Source of the DNA: Flavobacterium fluviale
GTDB lineage: Bacteria; Bacteroidota; Bacteroidia; Flavobacteriales; Flavobacteriaceae
NCBI RefSeq assembly: GCF_003312915.1
Contig: NZ_CP030261.1
Coordinates: 4,464,001-4,528,000, forward strand
Direction: 5' to 3'
Length of the DNA stretch: 64,000 bases
In this document: positions 25,159-35,000 of the stretch, piece by piece
Position numbering within the stretch: the first letter of the stretch is position 1
Layout: each line of letters starts with the position of its first letter
Notes under the pieces: model-generated
The model's database searches: none
Told to the model about the DNA's origin: nothing
What the model saw: only the letters and a program-made list of their open reading frames with translations
Made by a program: the position numbers and the translations under genes

Positions 25159-26586
25159 ATGGAAGAATGTATCTCTGTTTTTGATATGCTTAAAATTGGC
25201 GTCGGCCCTTCAAGCTCACATACTTTGGGTCCTTGGCGCGCTGCCGAACGCTTTTTGGAAGAACTGAAAGACGAAGCAATTTTAGAAGATATTACAAGGG
25301 TAAAAGTTGATTTATACGGTTCTCTTTCTTTGACAGGAAAAGGGCACGCAACAGATCTTGCCGTTATGCTCGGATTGAGCGGTCAGGATCCTGAATATAT
25401 TCCGGTTGAGGATATCGCTGGAATTATCAAAAAAATAGAAACTACAAGCGAAATCAATTTGGGAAACCAAAAAGTAATTCCGTTTTATTTTCTCCAAGAT
25501 ATCGTTTTCAATAAAGACTTCCTTCCTTTTCATGCTAACGGATTGAAATTTACGGCTTACAAAGCTGATAATTCCGAATATGAATCTACTTTTTATTCAA
25601 TCGGAGGCGGTTTTGTGGTAAAAGAAGAGCGAATCAATGCTAAACTGAAGGAAGTTATCAAATGTGCTTTTCCATATCCAATTCAAAAAGCTGCAGAATT
25701 ATTGAATTATACAATTTCTGAAAACAAATCGATTTCTGAAATTGTGTATGAAAATGAAATTTCAATGCGTCCTGAAGCAGAAGTGCATTCTGAATTAATG
25801 CGTATTTGGAATACGATGTTAGAATGTATGTACATTGGCTGTCATTCTGAAGGAATTCTTCCAGGCGGACTTCATGTGCGCAGAAGAGCTTTTGACATGC
25901 ATCAAAATCTTATCGGATTATCTAATTATAATGATCCGCAAAGCTGGCTGGAAGAAATAAGAAAAACGGAAGTTAAATTTCGCCAGATCCTAAAATGGGT
26001 TAGCTGTTTTGCACTTGCCGTGAACGAAGTAAATGCGTCTTTAGGTCGTGTTGTTACTGCTCCAACCAACGGAAGTTCTGGTGTAATTCCTGCTGTTTTA
26101 ATGTATTATATGGTTATTGAAAACCACAATGCAGGCGAAAAAGAAATCAAACAATTTTTATTAGTTGCCGGCGAAATTGGAAGTATTTTCAAAAAAGGGG
26201 CGACAATTTCAGCTGCAATGGGAGGATGTCAGGCAGAAATTGGCGTTTCGTCATCGATGGCTGCAGCGGCGCTTTGCGAATTAATGGGCGGTACTCCTGC
26301 TCAGGTTTTAATGGCTGCAGAAATTGCGATGGAACATCATCTTGGTTTAACTTGTGATCCAATTGGCGGTCTGGTTCAGATACCTTGTATCGAAAGAAAT
26401 ACAATGGGTGCAATAAAGGCTATAAATGCGGCTGAATTGGCATTAGAAACTGATTCTAAAAATGCTAAAGTACCATTGGATAAAGTTATAAATACGATGT
26501 GGGAAACAGCAAAAGACATGAATTCCAAATACAAAGAAACCTCAGAAGGCGGACTTGCAATTGCCGTTAATATGGCCGATTGTTAA
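25159..26586 (+). CDS. sdaA: L-serine ammonia-lyase, iron-sulfur, single chain
   Basis: 475 residues, normal for the fused type. The beta (ACT-like) domain carries KIGVGPSSSHTLGPWRAAER. The alpha domain carries VVTAPTNGSSGVIPAVLMYY, AAMGGCQAEIGVSSSMAAAA and LGLTCDPIGGLVQIPCIERN, with the cysteines that hold the catalytic [4Fe-4S] cluster. It converts L-serine to pyruvate and ammonia in the cytosol. A TATCTTTG -7 box lies just upstream. Confidence 0.96.
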   Translation: MEECISVFDMLKIGVGPSSSHTLGPWRAAERFLEELKDEAILEDITRVKVDLYGSLSLTGKGHATDLAVMLGLSGQDPEYIPVEDIAGIIKKIETTSEINLGNQKVIPFYFLQDIVFNKDFLPFHANGLKFTAYKADNSEYESTFYSIGGGFVVKEERINAKLKEVIKCAFPYPIQKAAELLNYTISENKSISEIVYENEISMRPEAEVHSELMRIWNTMLECMYIGCHSEGILPGGLHVRRRAFDMHQNLIGLSNYNDPQSWLEEIRKTEVKFRQILKWVSCFALAVNEVNASLGRVVTAPTNGSSGVIPAVLMYYMVIENHNAGEKEIKQFLLVAGEIGSIFKKGATISAAMGGCQAEIGVSSSMAAAALCELMGGTPAQVLMAAEIAMEHHLGLTCDPIGGLVQIPCIERNTMGAIKAINAAELALETDSKNAKVPLDKVINTMWETAKDMNSKYKETSEGGLAIAVNMADC

Positions 26587-26598
26587 AAATATTTATTT

Positions 26599-26690
26599 GC
26601 CACAGATTAAAATGATTTTTTATGCAGATTTTTTTAAATCTGCGTAAAAACAAAATAAAAAAATCTGTGAAAATCTTTTTAATCTGTGGC
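26599..26690. repeat. GCCACAGATTAAAA inverted repeat
   Basis: GCCACAGATTAAAA at one end and TTTTTAATCTGTGGC at the other, with AAATCTGCGT / AAATCTGTG inside. Copies of this intergenic repeat also lie at 39919, 45708, 49495 and 58175. Confidence 0.75.
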
Positions 26691-26708
26691 AAAACCAAAA
26701 TTAACTTC

Positions 26709-27899
26709 ATGAAAAAACTTTACTTTTTACTTTTTTTCTGTTCGCTTTTACTGTATTCTCAAGAACGTTATTTTCTAAATTCTGATACCAGATTATACAC
26801 TTCTCCAAACTCATCTGCTGCCTTTTTAGGTTATTTTAAATACGGTGCAGAAATTCGTTTATTAGGTGAAAGTCAAAATGGCTGGCGCAAAGTAAAAGCC
26901 GATAATTTTAATGAAGGATTTATTGAAGAGAAATATGTAGCTGCGAGATTGAATGCCAAAGACGTAAAAATTAAAGATCCTCAAAATCCAATTCTTGAAG
27001 GCGGCGCCTATTATGGTGGCAATCATCTTTTTATTTTAGCTGCCGGACTCAAAGCCAGGGCATTACCAGATAAAAATGCAAAAATTCGCGAAATTCTTTT
27101 TACCGGCGATGCTGCTGCGGTAAATTATCTTCCTGTAAATCCTGACGAATGGGTAAATATTAACGGTAGTTTTTCTGAAGAATATGCCAAATTTACACTG
27201 AGAAAATTTCTTGGTTTAAGACCTAATTTCGACGCTTTAATAAAAGATTTCGACAAACTGGACGTTAATGCAGTTGCTGAAAGAAAAACGCTAAGCGAAA
27301 GAATTGTAGAATTAGCTTGGAACAGCGGTTATTCTAGCTTAGTTCCAGCTTATAAAAGATACTCCGAAGTTGTTACGCAGTTAAACGATCCCAAATTAAT
27401 CGCTGAAACCGAATTGAATATGGCTTTAGCCAAAGGTTTATCACAGCGCAAAAAGCTTGAAGATATTATCGCATTTTCGAAAAAATCGCATTATTCGTTA
27501 AGAGGATTTATAACTAATTCAGTGTATATATCGCAGACTGATTTGCTTAAAACATTTGGAAACCCTCCCAAGAAAACTCATATTTCAGATGAATGCGGTC
27601 TTTATTTAAGTGATTTATTTTACTATTATCCTGATTTAGAAGTTTCTGTAGATGAAAAACAAAACAAAGCTGAAATCATTAAAGTTTTCATCAACGAAAA
27701 CAACAAATTCATCATAAATCAAAATGCCATTTTAGATTATACGCTGTCTGAAAAAGCTTTCATTGAAAAATATGGAACTTACATTGAAGCTTCTCTAAAA
27801 TATCCGCACAAATACTTTATTATAATGGAAGACAGTCAATTTACATTAGAATTTAAAAACGGGAAGCTATTTTCTGTCGAAATATTCTATTATTGCTGA
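26709..27899 (+). CDS. Exported SH3-domain protein
   Basis: 396 residues from the ATG at 26709, which begins the signal peptide (KKLYFLLFFCSLLLYSQ); an earlier in-frame ATG lies in the repeat. An SH3b-type segment follows (YFLNSDTRLYTSPNSSAAFL then GYFKYGAEIRLLGES, NGWRKVKADNFNEGFIEEKY). A second diverged SH3-like part is at ~100-150 (LKARALPDKNAKIREILF). The C-terminal half is unrecognised. Possibly binds cell wall. Confidence 0.75.
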   Translation: MKKLYFLLFFCSLLLYSQERYFLNSDTRLYTSPNSSAAFLGYFKYGAEIRLLGESQNGWRKVKADNFNEGFIEEKYVAARLNAKDVKIKDPQNPILEGGAYYGGNHLFILAAGLKARALPDKNAKIREILFTGDAAAVNYLPVNPDEWVNINGSFSEEYAKFTLRKFLGLRPNFDALIKDFDKLDVNAVAERKTLSERIVELAWNSGYSSLVPAYKRYSEVVTQLNDPKLIAETELNMALAKGLSQRKKLEDIIAFSKKSHYSLRGFITNSVYISQTDLLKTFGNPPKKTHISDECGLYLSDLFYYYPDLEVSVDEKQNKAEIIKVFINENNKFIINQNAILDYTLSEKAFIEKYGTYIEASLKYPHKYFIIMEDSQFTLEFKNGKLFSVEIFYYC

Positions 27900-27949
27900 T
27901 TCCCAGTTTACAATTATTCAATACTTTTACAATATCAAAAAAAAATAAA

Positions 27950-28768
27950 ATGTCAGTAGCAAAGAAAGATTATAAAAGAATCACAACAAAGTCATTAATT
28001 GAAATGAAAAGCAACGGAGAAAAGATCTCTATGCTGACAGCGTATGATTACACAATGGCAAAAATTGTAGACACTGCGGGTGTTGATGTAATTTTGGTTG
28101 GTGATTCGGCATCAAATGTTATGGCTGGTCACGAAACGACACTGCCAATTACACTAGATCAAATGATCTATCATGCTTCGTCTGTAGTCCGTGCTGTCGA
28201 AAGAGCTTTAGTCGTAGTTGATTTACCTTTTGGAAGTTACCAGTCGGATCCTAAAGAAGCTTTACGTTCTTCTATCAGAATCATGAAAGAAAGCGGCGGA
28301 CACGCAGTTAAACTAGAAGGCGGAAAAGAAATTAAAGAATCAATCAAAAAAATATTGCACGCTGGGATTCCAGTTATGGGACATTTGGGTTTAACACCTC
28401 AATCGATCTACAAATTTGGAACTTACAGCGTTCGCGCCAAAGAAGAAGAGGAAGCTGAAAAGCTGATTGAAGATGCTCAAATGTTGGAAAAAATTGGATG
28501 TTTTGGGGTTGTACTTGAAAAAATTCCAGCAGATCTTGCTAAAAAAGTAGCAGAAAGCATTTCGATTCCTGTTATCGGAATTGGTGCCGGCGGCGGTGTT
28601 GACGGTCAGGTTTTGGTTATTCACGATATGTTAGGAATGAATAATGAATTTAGTCCGCGTTTTTTACGTCGTTACTTAAATCTTTACGAGCAAATGACAC
28701 AAGCAATTGGTCAATATGCTGCTGATGTTAAGTCTAGTGATTTTCCTAATGAGAAGGAACAATATTAA
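27950..28768 (+). CDS. panB: 3-methyl-2-oxobutanoate hydroxymethyltransferase
   Basis: 272 residues from the ATG at 27950 (MSVAKKDYKRITTKSL). ISMLTAYDYTMAKIVDTAGV then DVILVGDSASNVMAGHETT, HAVKLEGG and VMGHLGLTPQSIYKFGTYSV are PanB signatures; the Mg2+ ligands are in VGDS. It makes ketopantoate from 2-oxoisovalerate and methylene-THF, the first step of pantothenate synthesis. No other pan gene is adjacent. Confidence 0.96.
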   Translation: MSVAKKDYKRITTKSLIEMKSNGEKISMLTAYDYTMAKIVDTAGVDVILVGDSASNVMAGHETTLPITLDQMIYHASSVVRAVERALVVVDLPFGSYQSDPKEALRSSIRIMKESGGHAVKLEGGKEIKESIKKILHAGIPVMGHLGLTPQSIYKFGTYSVRAKEEEEAEKLIEDAQMLEKIGCFGVVLEKIPADLAKKVAESISIPVIGIGAGGGVDGQVLVIHDMLGMNNEFSPRFLRRYLNLYEQMTQAIGQYAADVKSSDFPNEKEQY

Positions 28769-28860
28769 TTTTTGAGGTTCTAAGTTGCTAAGGTTCTGAG
28801 ATGCTAAGGTTTTAGGCACAAAGGTTCAAAGCAACAAAGATTCAAAGGTTTTCTCAATAG

Positions 28861-28880
28861 CCTCCAGCTTTAGCTGGAGG
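28861..28880. repeat. CCTCCAGCT..AGCTGGAGG hairpin
   Basis: CCTCCAGCTTTAGCTGGAGG gives a 9-bp hairpin, followed by TTCATTTTT. It sits in a repeat-rich gap (AAGGTTCAAAG-type units at 28820-28850) and may act as a terminator for panB. Confidence 0.6.
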
Positions 28881-28943
28881 TTCATTTTTAAGCCTATAGG
28901 AAGGCTTTAGCCAAACTTTTTGCCATTTAAATTTCGCATCAAA

Positions 28944-29633
28944 ATGAAAATTCTTTCTAACAAAAACAATCTCCAAATTCTACACGAAGACAATCACATA
29001 ATTGTGGTTAACAAACGTGTTGGCGATATTGTACAGGGAGATAAAACGGGGGACAAACCATTGTCAGATATTGTAAAAGAATACATTAAAGAGAAATACA
29101 ATAAACCTGGAGATGTTTTTTTAGGAGTAATTCATCGTTTGGATCGTCCTACAACGGGAATTGTTGTTTTTGCCAGAACCAGTAAAGCATTGACACGCAT
29201 GAACGAATTGTTTAGCAATCGTGAAACGAAAAAAACATATTGGGCGGTTGTGAAAAATAAACCAAAAGAAGCATCAGCTAAATTGGTTCACTACTTAAAA
29301 AGAAACGAAAAAAATAATACTTCAAAAGCACATTTAAAAGAAGTTCCAGATAGTAAACTGGCAAGTTTAGATTACACTATCATTAAAGAATTACAGAATT
29401 ATACGGCACTTGAAATCAATTTGCACACTGGGCGTCATCATCAAATTCGCGCACAATTAAATGCGATTGGTTCTCCAATTAAAGGCGATTTGAAATACGG
29501 CGCAGATCGAAGTAATCCTGACGGAGGCATTCATCTTCATGCTAGAAAGCTCACTTTTGTGCATCCTGTTTCTAAAGAAAACATTACCATTATTGCGCCA
29601 ACTCCAGAAGATCCAATCTGGAATGCTGTATGA
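28944..29633 (+). CDS. RluA-family pseudouridine synthase
   Basis: 229 residues from the ATG at 28944; an earlier start at 28920 adds a tail not expected for the family. HEDNHIIVVNKRVGDIVQGD, VIHRLDRPTTGIVVFARTSK (catalytic Asp in HRLD) and TGRHHQIRAQLNAIGSPIKG are diagnostic. There is no S4 domain. It isomerises uridine in rRNA or tRNA; the exact target is uncertain. Confidence 0.93.
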   Translation: MKILSNKNNLQILHEDNHIIVVNKRVGDIVQGDKTGDKPLSDIVKEYIKEKYNKPGDVFLGVIHRLDRPTTGIVVFARTSKALTRMNELFSNRETKKTYWAVVKNKPKEASAKLVHYLKRNEKNNTSKAHLKEVPDSKLASLDYTIIKELQNYTALEINLHTGRHHQIRAQLNAIGSPIKGDLKYGADRSNPDGGIHLHARKLTFVHPVSKENITIIAPTPEDPIWNAV

Positions 29634-29709
29634 TTTTTATGATTTAATTCGTATTTTTTAAATTTTTATCGATTAACTTGCAGAGACTAAAAAACAAGCT
29701 AATCACAAA

Positions 29710-31038
29710 ATGGATTATAAAAGTGACATCGGATATCGAAAAGAAACACTGAAAAAGTTATTGTACAACATTCAGAAAAGCGAAGATTTAATTATTAAAG
29801 CTTTATACGATGACTTTAAAAAACCAGAGTTTGAGGCTGTTGTTACAGAAACAAGTTATGTTATTTCGGAACTAAAAGATGTTATTAAAAACATTAACAA
29901 ATGGGCCAGACCCAAGCGCGTTTTTCCCTCGTTATTAAACTTCCCTTCTACTGATAAAATTTATAAAGAACCCTATGGAAGCGTTTTAATAATTGCTCCT
30001 TGGAATTATCCCTTTCAATTAGCATTATGCCCTCTTATTGCCGCTGTCGCTGCAGGAAACAAAGTTACTTTGAAACCATCAGAACTTACCCCGCATACAT
30101 CTGCTGTAATTGCAAGGATTATTGAAAAAACATTCCACATCAATCATGTCGAAGTTTTTGAGGGCGGTGTTGAAGTTTCGAATCAATTATTAGCACAGCG
30201 ATGGGATTATATCTTTTTTACTGGAAGTGCTGCGGTTGGAAAGATTGTTGCAAAAGCTGCTGCCGAAAATTTAACTCCCGTTACGTTAGAACTAGGCGGA
30301 AAAAACCCATGCATTGTTGACGAAACTGCCGATCTAAAACTAGCGGCAAAACGAATTGTATGGGGAAAATTCATTAATGCCGGACAAACCTGCATCGCTC
30401 CAGATTATATCATGGTGCAGAAAAACATGAAAGTCAATTTTATTACCTATTTAATGGAAGAAATCATTAAGGCATATGGAAAAAAAATAGACAAATCACC
30501 AGATTTAGCGCGTATTATCAATACCAAAAACTGGTATCGTTTGACCAATATGATTCAGAATGAAAATATTCTTTTTGGCGGCGAAAGCGATGCTAACAAA
30601 CTCTACATTGCTCCCACTTTACTAGAAGAACCAGATTTAGACAGTCCGGTCATGAAAGAGGAAATCTTTGGTCCTATTTTACCCATCCTTACTTATGAAA
30701 ATGAAAATGACATCGAAAAGGTTGTTTCCCGTTATGAGAAACCTCTGTCATTTTATATTTTTAGTGAAAATAATTCGTTTACTAAAAAATTAATTAAGAA
30801 ATACTCTTTTGGAGGCGGATGCATCAACGATACAGTTGTTCATTTTTCTAATAAAAGGCTTCCTTTTGGCGGTGTCGGCCACAGCGGAATGGGCGCATAC
30901 CACGGCCAGCTTAGCTTTGATACATTCTCACATCATAAATCCGTTGTTAAAAAAGGCAATTGGCTGGATCTTCCTATGCGTTATGCACCTTACAAAGACA
31001 AATTAGCTTCTGTAAAACGAATTTTAGAATGGCTTTAA
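29710..31038 (+). CDS. Class 3 aldehyde dehydrogenase
   Basis: 442 residues. GSVLIIAPWNYPFQLALCPL, DYIFFTGSAAVGKIVAKAAA, PVTLELGGKNPCIVDETADL (general-base Glu) and KFINAGQTCIAPDYIMVQ (nucleophilic Cys) are all present, as is EEIFGPILPIL. The length and lack of an extra N-terminal region place it in the ALDH3 group, which oxidises fatty or aromatic aldehydes with NAD(P)+. The gene stands alone. Confidence 0.95.
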   Translation: MDYKSDIGYRKETLKKLLYNIQKSEDLIIKALYDDFKKPEFEAVVTETSYVISELKDVIKNINKWARPKRVFPSLLNFPSTDKIYKEPYGSVLIIAPWNYPFQLALCPLIAAVAAGNKVTLKPSELTPHTSAVIARIIEKTFHINHVEVFEGGVEVSNQLLAQRWDYIFFTGSAAVGKIVAKAAAENLTPVTLELGGKNPCIVDETADLKLAAKRIVWGKFINAGQTCIAPDYIMVQKNMKVNFITYLMEEIIKAYGKKIDKSPDLARIINTKNWYRLTNMIQNENILFGGESDANKLYIAPTLLEEPDLDSPVMKEEIFGPILPILTYENENDIEKVVSRYEKPLSFYIFSENNSFTKKLIKKYSFGGGCINDTVVHFSNKRLPFGGVGHSGMGAYHGQLSFDTFSHHKSVVKKGNWLDLPMRYAPYKDKLASVKRILEWL

Positions 31039-31156
31039 ACCCGTAAAAACTGTTCGTAATGTTTTGTAGATTTTTATACGGAATTGATTAAAAATATTAT
31101 ATTTACGTTAAGATACTTTCAAATACAAAAGTCTATAAAACAATTTTACAATAAAA

Positions 31157-31948
31157 ATGAAATCTACACTTGCCCAAATTGAGGACATTAAAAAAAATGG
31201 CTATTCCCTTGATTTTGCTACAGTTTTCAATCACGCCTTTGAAAACTATAAAAAAATAGCGCTTTATTCTGGACTTATTATCTTGGTTTTCTCCATCATC
31301 GCTCTTATGATTTACATGGGAGTTATGATTGCTTATTTTGGAGTAGAAAGTCTGACAAGAGATTTTTTAACAGAATTTAGCAACCAAAAATTTACAGGTG
31401 TAGAACTTGTAATACAAACAGTTTCTGTTTCTGTTTTGGCAGGACTACTAGCTCCTTTTTCTGCAGGTTTTCTAAAAATGGCTGATAGTGCAGATAGAGA
31501 TGTTGAATTTAACGTATCTACAATTTTCACGTATTACAAAGGAAAATATTTCGCGCAGCTTTTCGTTGTGGCTTTTATTCCATCAATTATAGGAACTGCA
31601 CTTGCCAATCTTGTAGATAGTTACGATATCTTGTATGTTGGAAATGTAATTTCGTTTATGGTATCTTATTTCATGTATTTGACGCTTCCGCTAGTTATTT
31701 TCGGGAATTTGAATGCAATAGATGCTATAAAATCAAGTATTATTATTGTCACTAAAAATCCGCTTAACTTATTTGCATTTTTTATTCTAGGCTTTATTGG
31801 CTCATTGATTGGTATTTTCGCGTGCTGCGTGGGGATTATCTTTACTTTCGTTTTTAACAGCTCAATGATTTATGCATCTTATTTTGCGATTTTAGGAATA
31901 CAGGAAGAGGATACAATTGATTCAATTGGAAAATCGAATGTAGATTAA
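31157..31948 (+). CDS. Multi-pass membrane protein, hypothetical
   Basis: 263 residues with about six hydrophobic helices (IALYSGLIILVFSIIALMIY, VSVLAGLLAPFSAGFLKMA, QLFVVAFIPSIIGTALANLV, YFMYLTLPLVIFGNL, LFAFFILGFIGSLIGIFACC, FVFNSSMIYASYFAILGI). The pattern with a cytosolic N terminus LDFATVFNHAFENYKKIA resembles a common Bacteroidota membrane family without known function. The next gene, a histidine kinase, is 90 bases downstream. Confidence 0.75.
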   Translation: MKSTLAQIEDIKKNGYSLDFATVFNHAFENYKKIALYSGLIILVFSIIALMIYMGVMIAYFGVESLTRDFLTEFSNQKFTGVELVIQTVSVSVLAGLLAPFSAGFLKMADSADRDVEFNVSTIFTYYKGKYFAQLFVVAFIPSIIGTALANLVDSYDILYVGNVISFMVSYFMYLTLPLVIFGNLNAIDAIKSSIIIVTKNPLNLFAFFILGFIGSLIGIFACCVGIIFTFVFNSSMIYASYFAILGIQEEDTIDSIGKSNVD

Positions 31949-32038
31949 AATAGAAAAATCTTATCGGCAAAAGAACTTAACCAATTCTTTTTAAGATTTT
32001 TCAAAAGGCCGTTTACTAAACCAACATACCTAAAATCT

Positions 32039-35000
32039 ATGGCGTCAGACTATAGTATTTTCACTTCGGTTATTGCAGGAATTTCCAGCATTGGAAATAT
32101 CATGGAATCAATTATGACCGGATGGTATGCCTCTAATTCGGATATCATTTTTTACAACAATCCTAAACTTATTGTTTTAGGATTGTCATTGCTTGCCTTC
32201 CTTTCGCTCTTAGTTTACCAGTTTTTTAAGATCAAAGCTAAAATTGGCTATTTCATCGAAAAAAAGAAAGAGCAGGAAACAATAAGTAAAGAATATCAGC
32301 TTTATATTCTATTTTTTGGAATTGCAGTTATTGTAATCGAAATCATTAATGAGATATTCAAAATCAGGCCTAAAAGCCTTTTAGTGGTAAATGTTTCAAT
32401 TGGCGTGTGCGTACTTCTCTTGTATGCTGTAACCAATAAAATCAAATGGATTCGGGATAAAATTCAGCAGATTTTTATTTGCTGTTTTTTTATTTACATG
32501 GCTTATGTAGCATTCAATATCGTTACACTTTCCAATGATGTTGTCCCGATTATCGTTTTCTTGATTTCTTTTTTCTTTTCTTACAGCATTCTTAAACCTA
32601 TAAAAATCTATTGGCTTTTTGCAGCACTGACTTTTTTGTTTTTAGTTGCAACCGTAACTTTTCAGCTGATTCCAGTAAAATCTTCTATTTTACTGCTGAA
32701 CTTCTGCATTCTTATTTTCATTATAAATCAAGTAAAATACGCTGTTTTATTAAACAACCGCGACAATTTTAGATTTGCAAGTGAAATTGTGCATAAAGGA
32801 AATTCACTTACCATTGCCTTCAACAAAAAAGGCGAAATTCTATTCTGCAGTGAAACGGTAACACCAATTTTAGGCTATCAGCCAGAAGAAGTAATGGGAT
32901 TAAATTTTTGGGAATTAACTCAGGATTCAGAATTTCTAGAAAAATTAAATCCGTTTAAAAACCATGAAAACAAACTTTACATCAGAAAATTAAAAAGCGG
33001 GAATGGAGAGTTTAAGTACATTCAATGGAAAGACAAAAAATTTTCTGATGATTTAATTATTAGTATCGGACAGGACGTTACAGAGCAGATTATTGTTCAG
33101 GATCAATATAAAAATCTAATTCAGACAGCAACGGATATTATTTTTGAAATTGATGCAGAAGGACATTTTACCTTTATAAATGAATTTGGTTTTTCTATTC
33201 TTGGTTATTCTAAAAAGGAAATTATTCAGAAACATTATTCTAATTTTATTCAAGAACATTACATTAAAAGCGCTGTTGATTTTTACGAAAATTTAGCTCT
33301 GAATGAAAACAATTATCCAATAATTGAGATTCCGATATTAAAGAAAAATGGAGAAGAAATATGGGTTTCGCAGAAAATTATTGTTCGCAGAAATGATCTC
33401 GGAATAACAACAGGCTTTTCTGGAATTGCAAGAGATATCACTGAGAAAAAGAATATCGAAAATGAGAAAAAAAGACGTCTTAAAAAAATTGAGGCGTATA
33501 ATAATTCAACCAAAAAATTATCAACTACCGATTTTAGCAAATACGACAAACTAAACACTGTTATAGACCTAATTATTAAAGAAGCGGCAACAATAAGTAA
33601 CGCCAATCGTGTGAGTTTTTGGAAATATCACAAAGATTTAATTACCTGCAAAAATCTTTATAGCCTGGATAACCAAAATTTAAACGACAAAAACATTTTA
33701 AATAAAGAATCGTATCCAATTTATTTCGAAACTTTAAGCAATAAAGCGATTATCAATGCTCCGGATGTTTTTAATAAACTAGAAACATCTGAATTTGAAA
33801 AAATATATTTTACCAAAAACAATATCAAGTCAATGCTTGATGTTCCCATTTTCTTCACAGGACAATTGGCGGGCGTTGTCTGCTTTGAAAGCACCGAAAG
33901 AAAACGCGAATGGGATAATGAAGACATTAACTACGCCAGAACTATATCTGATGTAATTTCGCTGGCTATTTCCTCTCAAATGCGCTTGGAAGCAGAGAGA
34001 AGACTAGAATTCAAAAGCCATCTTTTATCTGCTTTATCTTTATGCACCGAAAAATTCCTGCTGAGTAAAACAACGCAGCAAATGTTTCAGGAAACGTATG
34101 ACATTATCGGAAAAGCGGCCAAAGTAGATCATATGTATTACTACGAAAAAGATCCGATTTACAATACTGTCAGCCAAAAATACAAATGGTCGCGTGAGGG
34201 AATTGAACACCAAATTACGCCTCTGCGCCACATGACCGAAGATAACTTAAAAGAAATCTACGAGGCGGCACAGCAAAAGAAAATTCTAAATACGTTTACC
34301 AGAAAACTTGATGAAGGATTTTTTAAAACACTATTGATTAATAATGAAATCAAATCTATTTTAATTTTACCGCTTTATATCAACGATATTTTTACTGGTT
34401 TTATAGGTTTTGATGATTGTACCAAAGAAAAAAGATGGTCCGAAGAAGAAATTTATATCTTTCAAGTTTTAGCGAATAACATTTCTTCTGCATTGGAAAG
34501 AAATCGAAATGAAAATAAAATTCTGGAAAGTGAAGAAAAATTTAAACTTATTGCAAACAACATTCCTGGCACGGTTTATTTGTCCAAATTTGATGCTTTT
34601 TCAACAAAAATTTTCCTTAATGATGAAGTTTTAAATTTAACCGGATATTCAAAATCTGAATTCATAGAAAACAATTTATCGTTTCTGTCTCTAATTCATC
34701 ATGATGATAAAGAAGAAGTTATAAACAGCCAAATTGATAATCTTCAAAAAGGAATGCCTTTGCATAATGTTTATCGCATAAAGCGCAAATCTGGCGAATA
34801 CATTTGGGTAGAAGAATTTGGAGACGTGATTAAAAGAGATGATGAAATTGAATTTGTCGGCGGAATTTATTTTGACATCACCAATAAAAAAGAAATAGAA
34901 GATGCTATAAAAGCCAAGCAGTTAGCAGAAGCGGCAAATAAATCTAAGTCGGATTTCCTGGCCAATATGTCGCACGAAATTAGAACGCCGCTCAACGGAA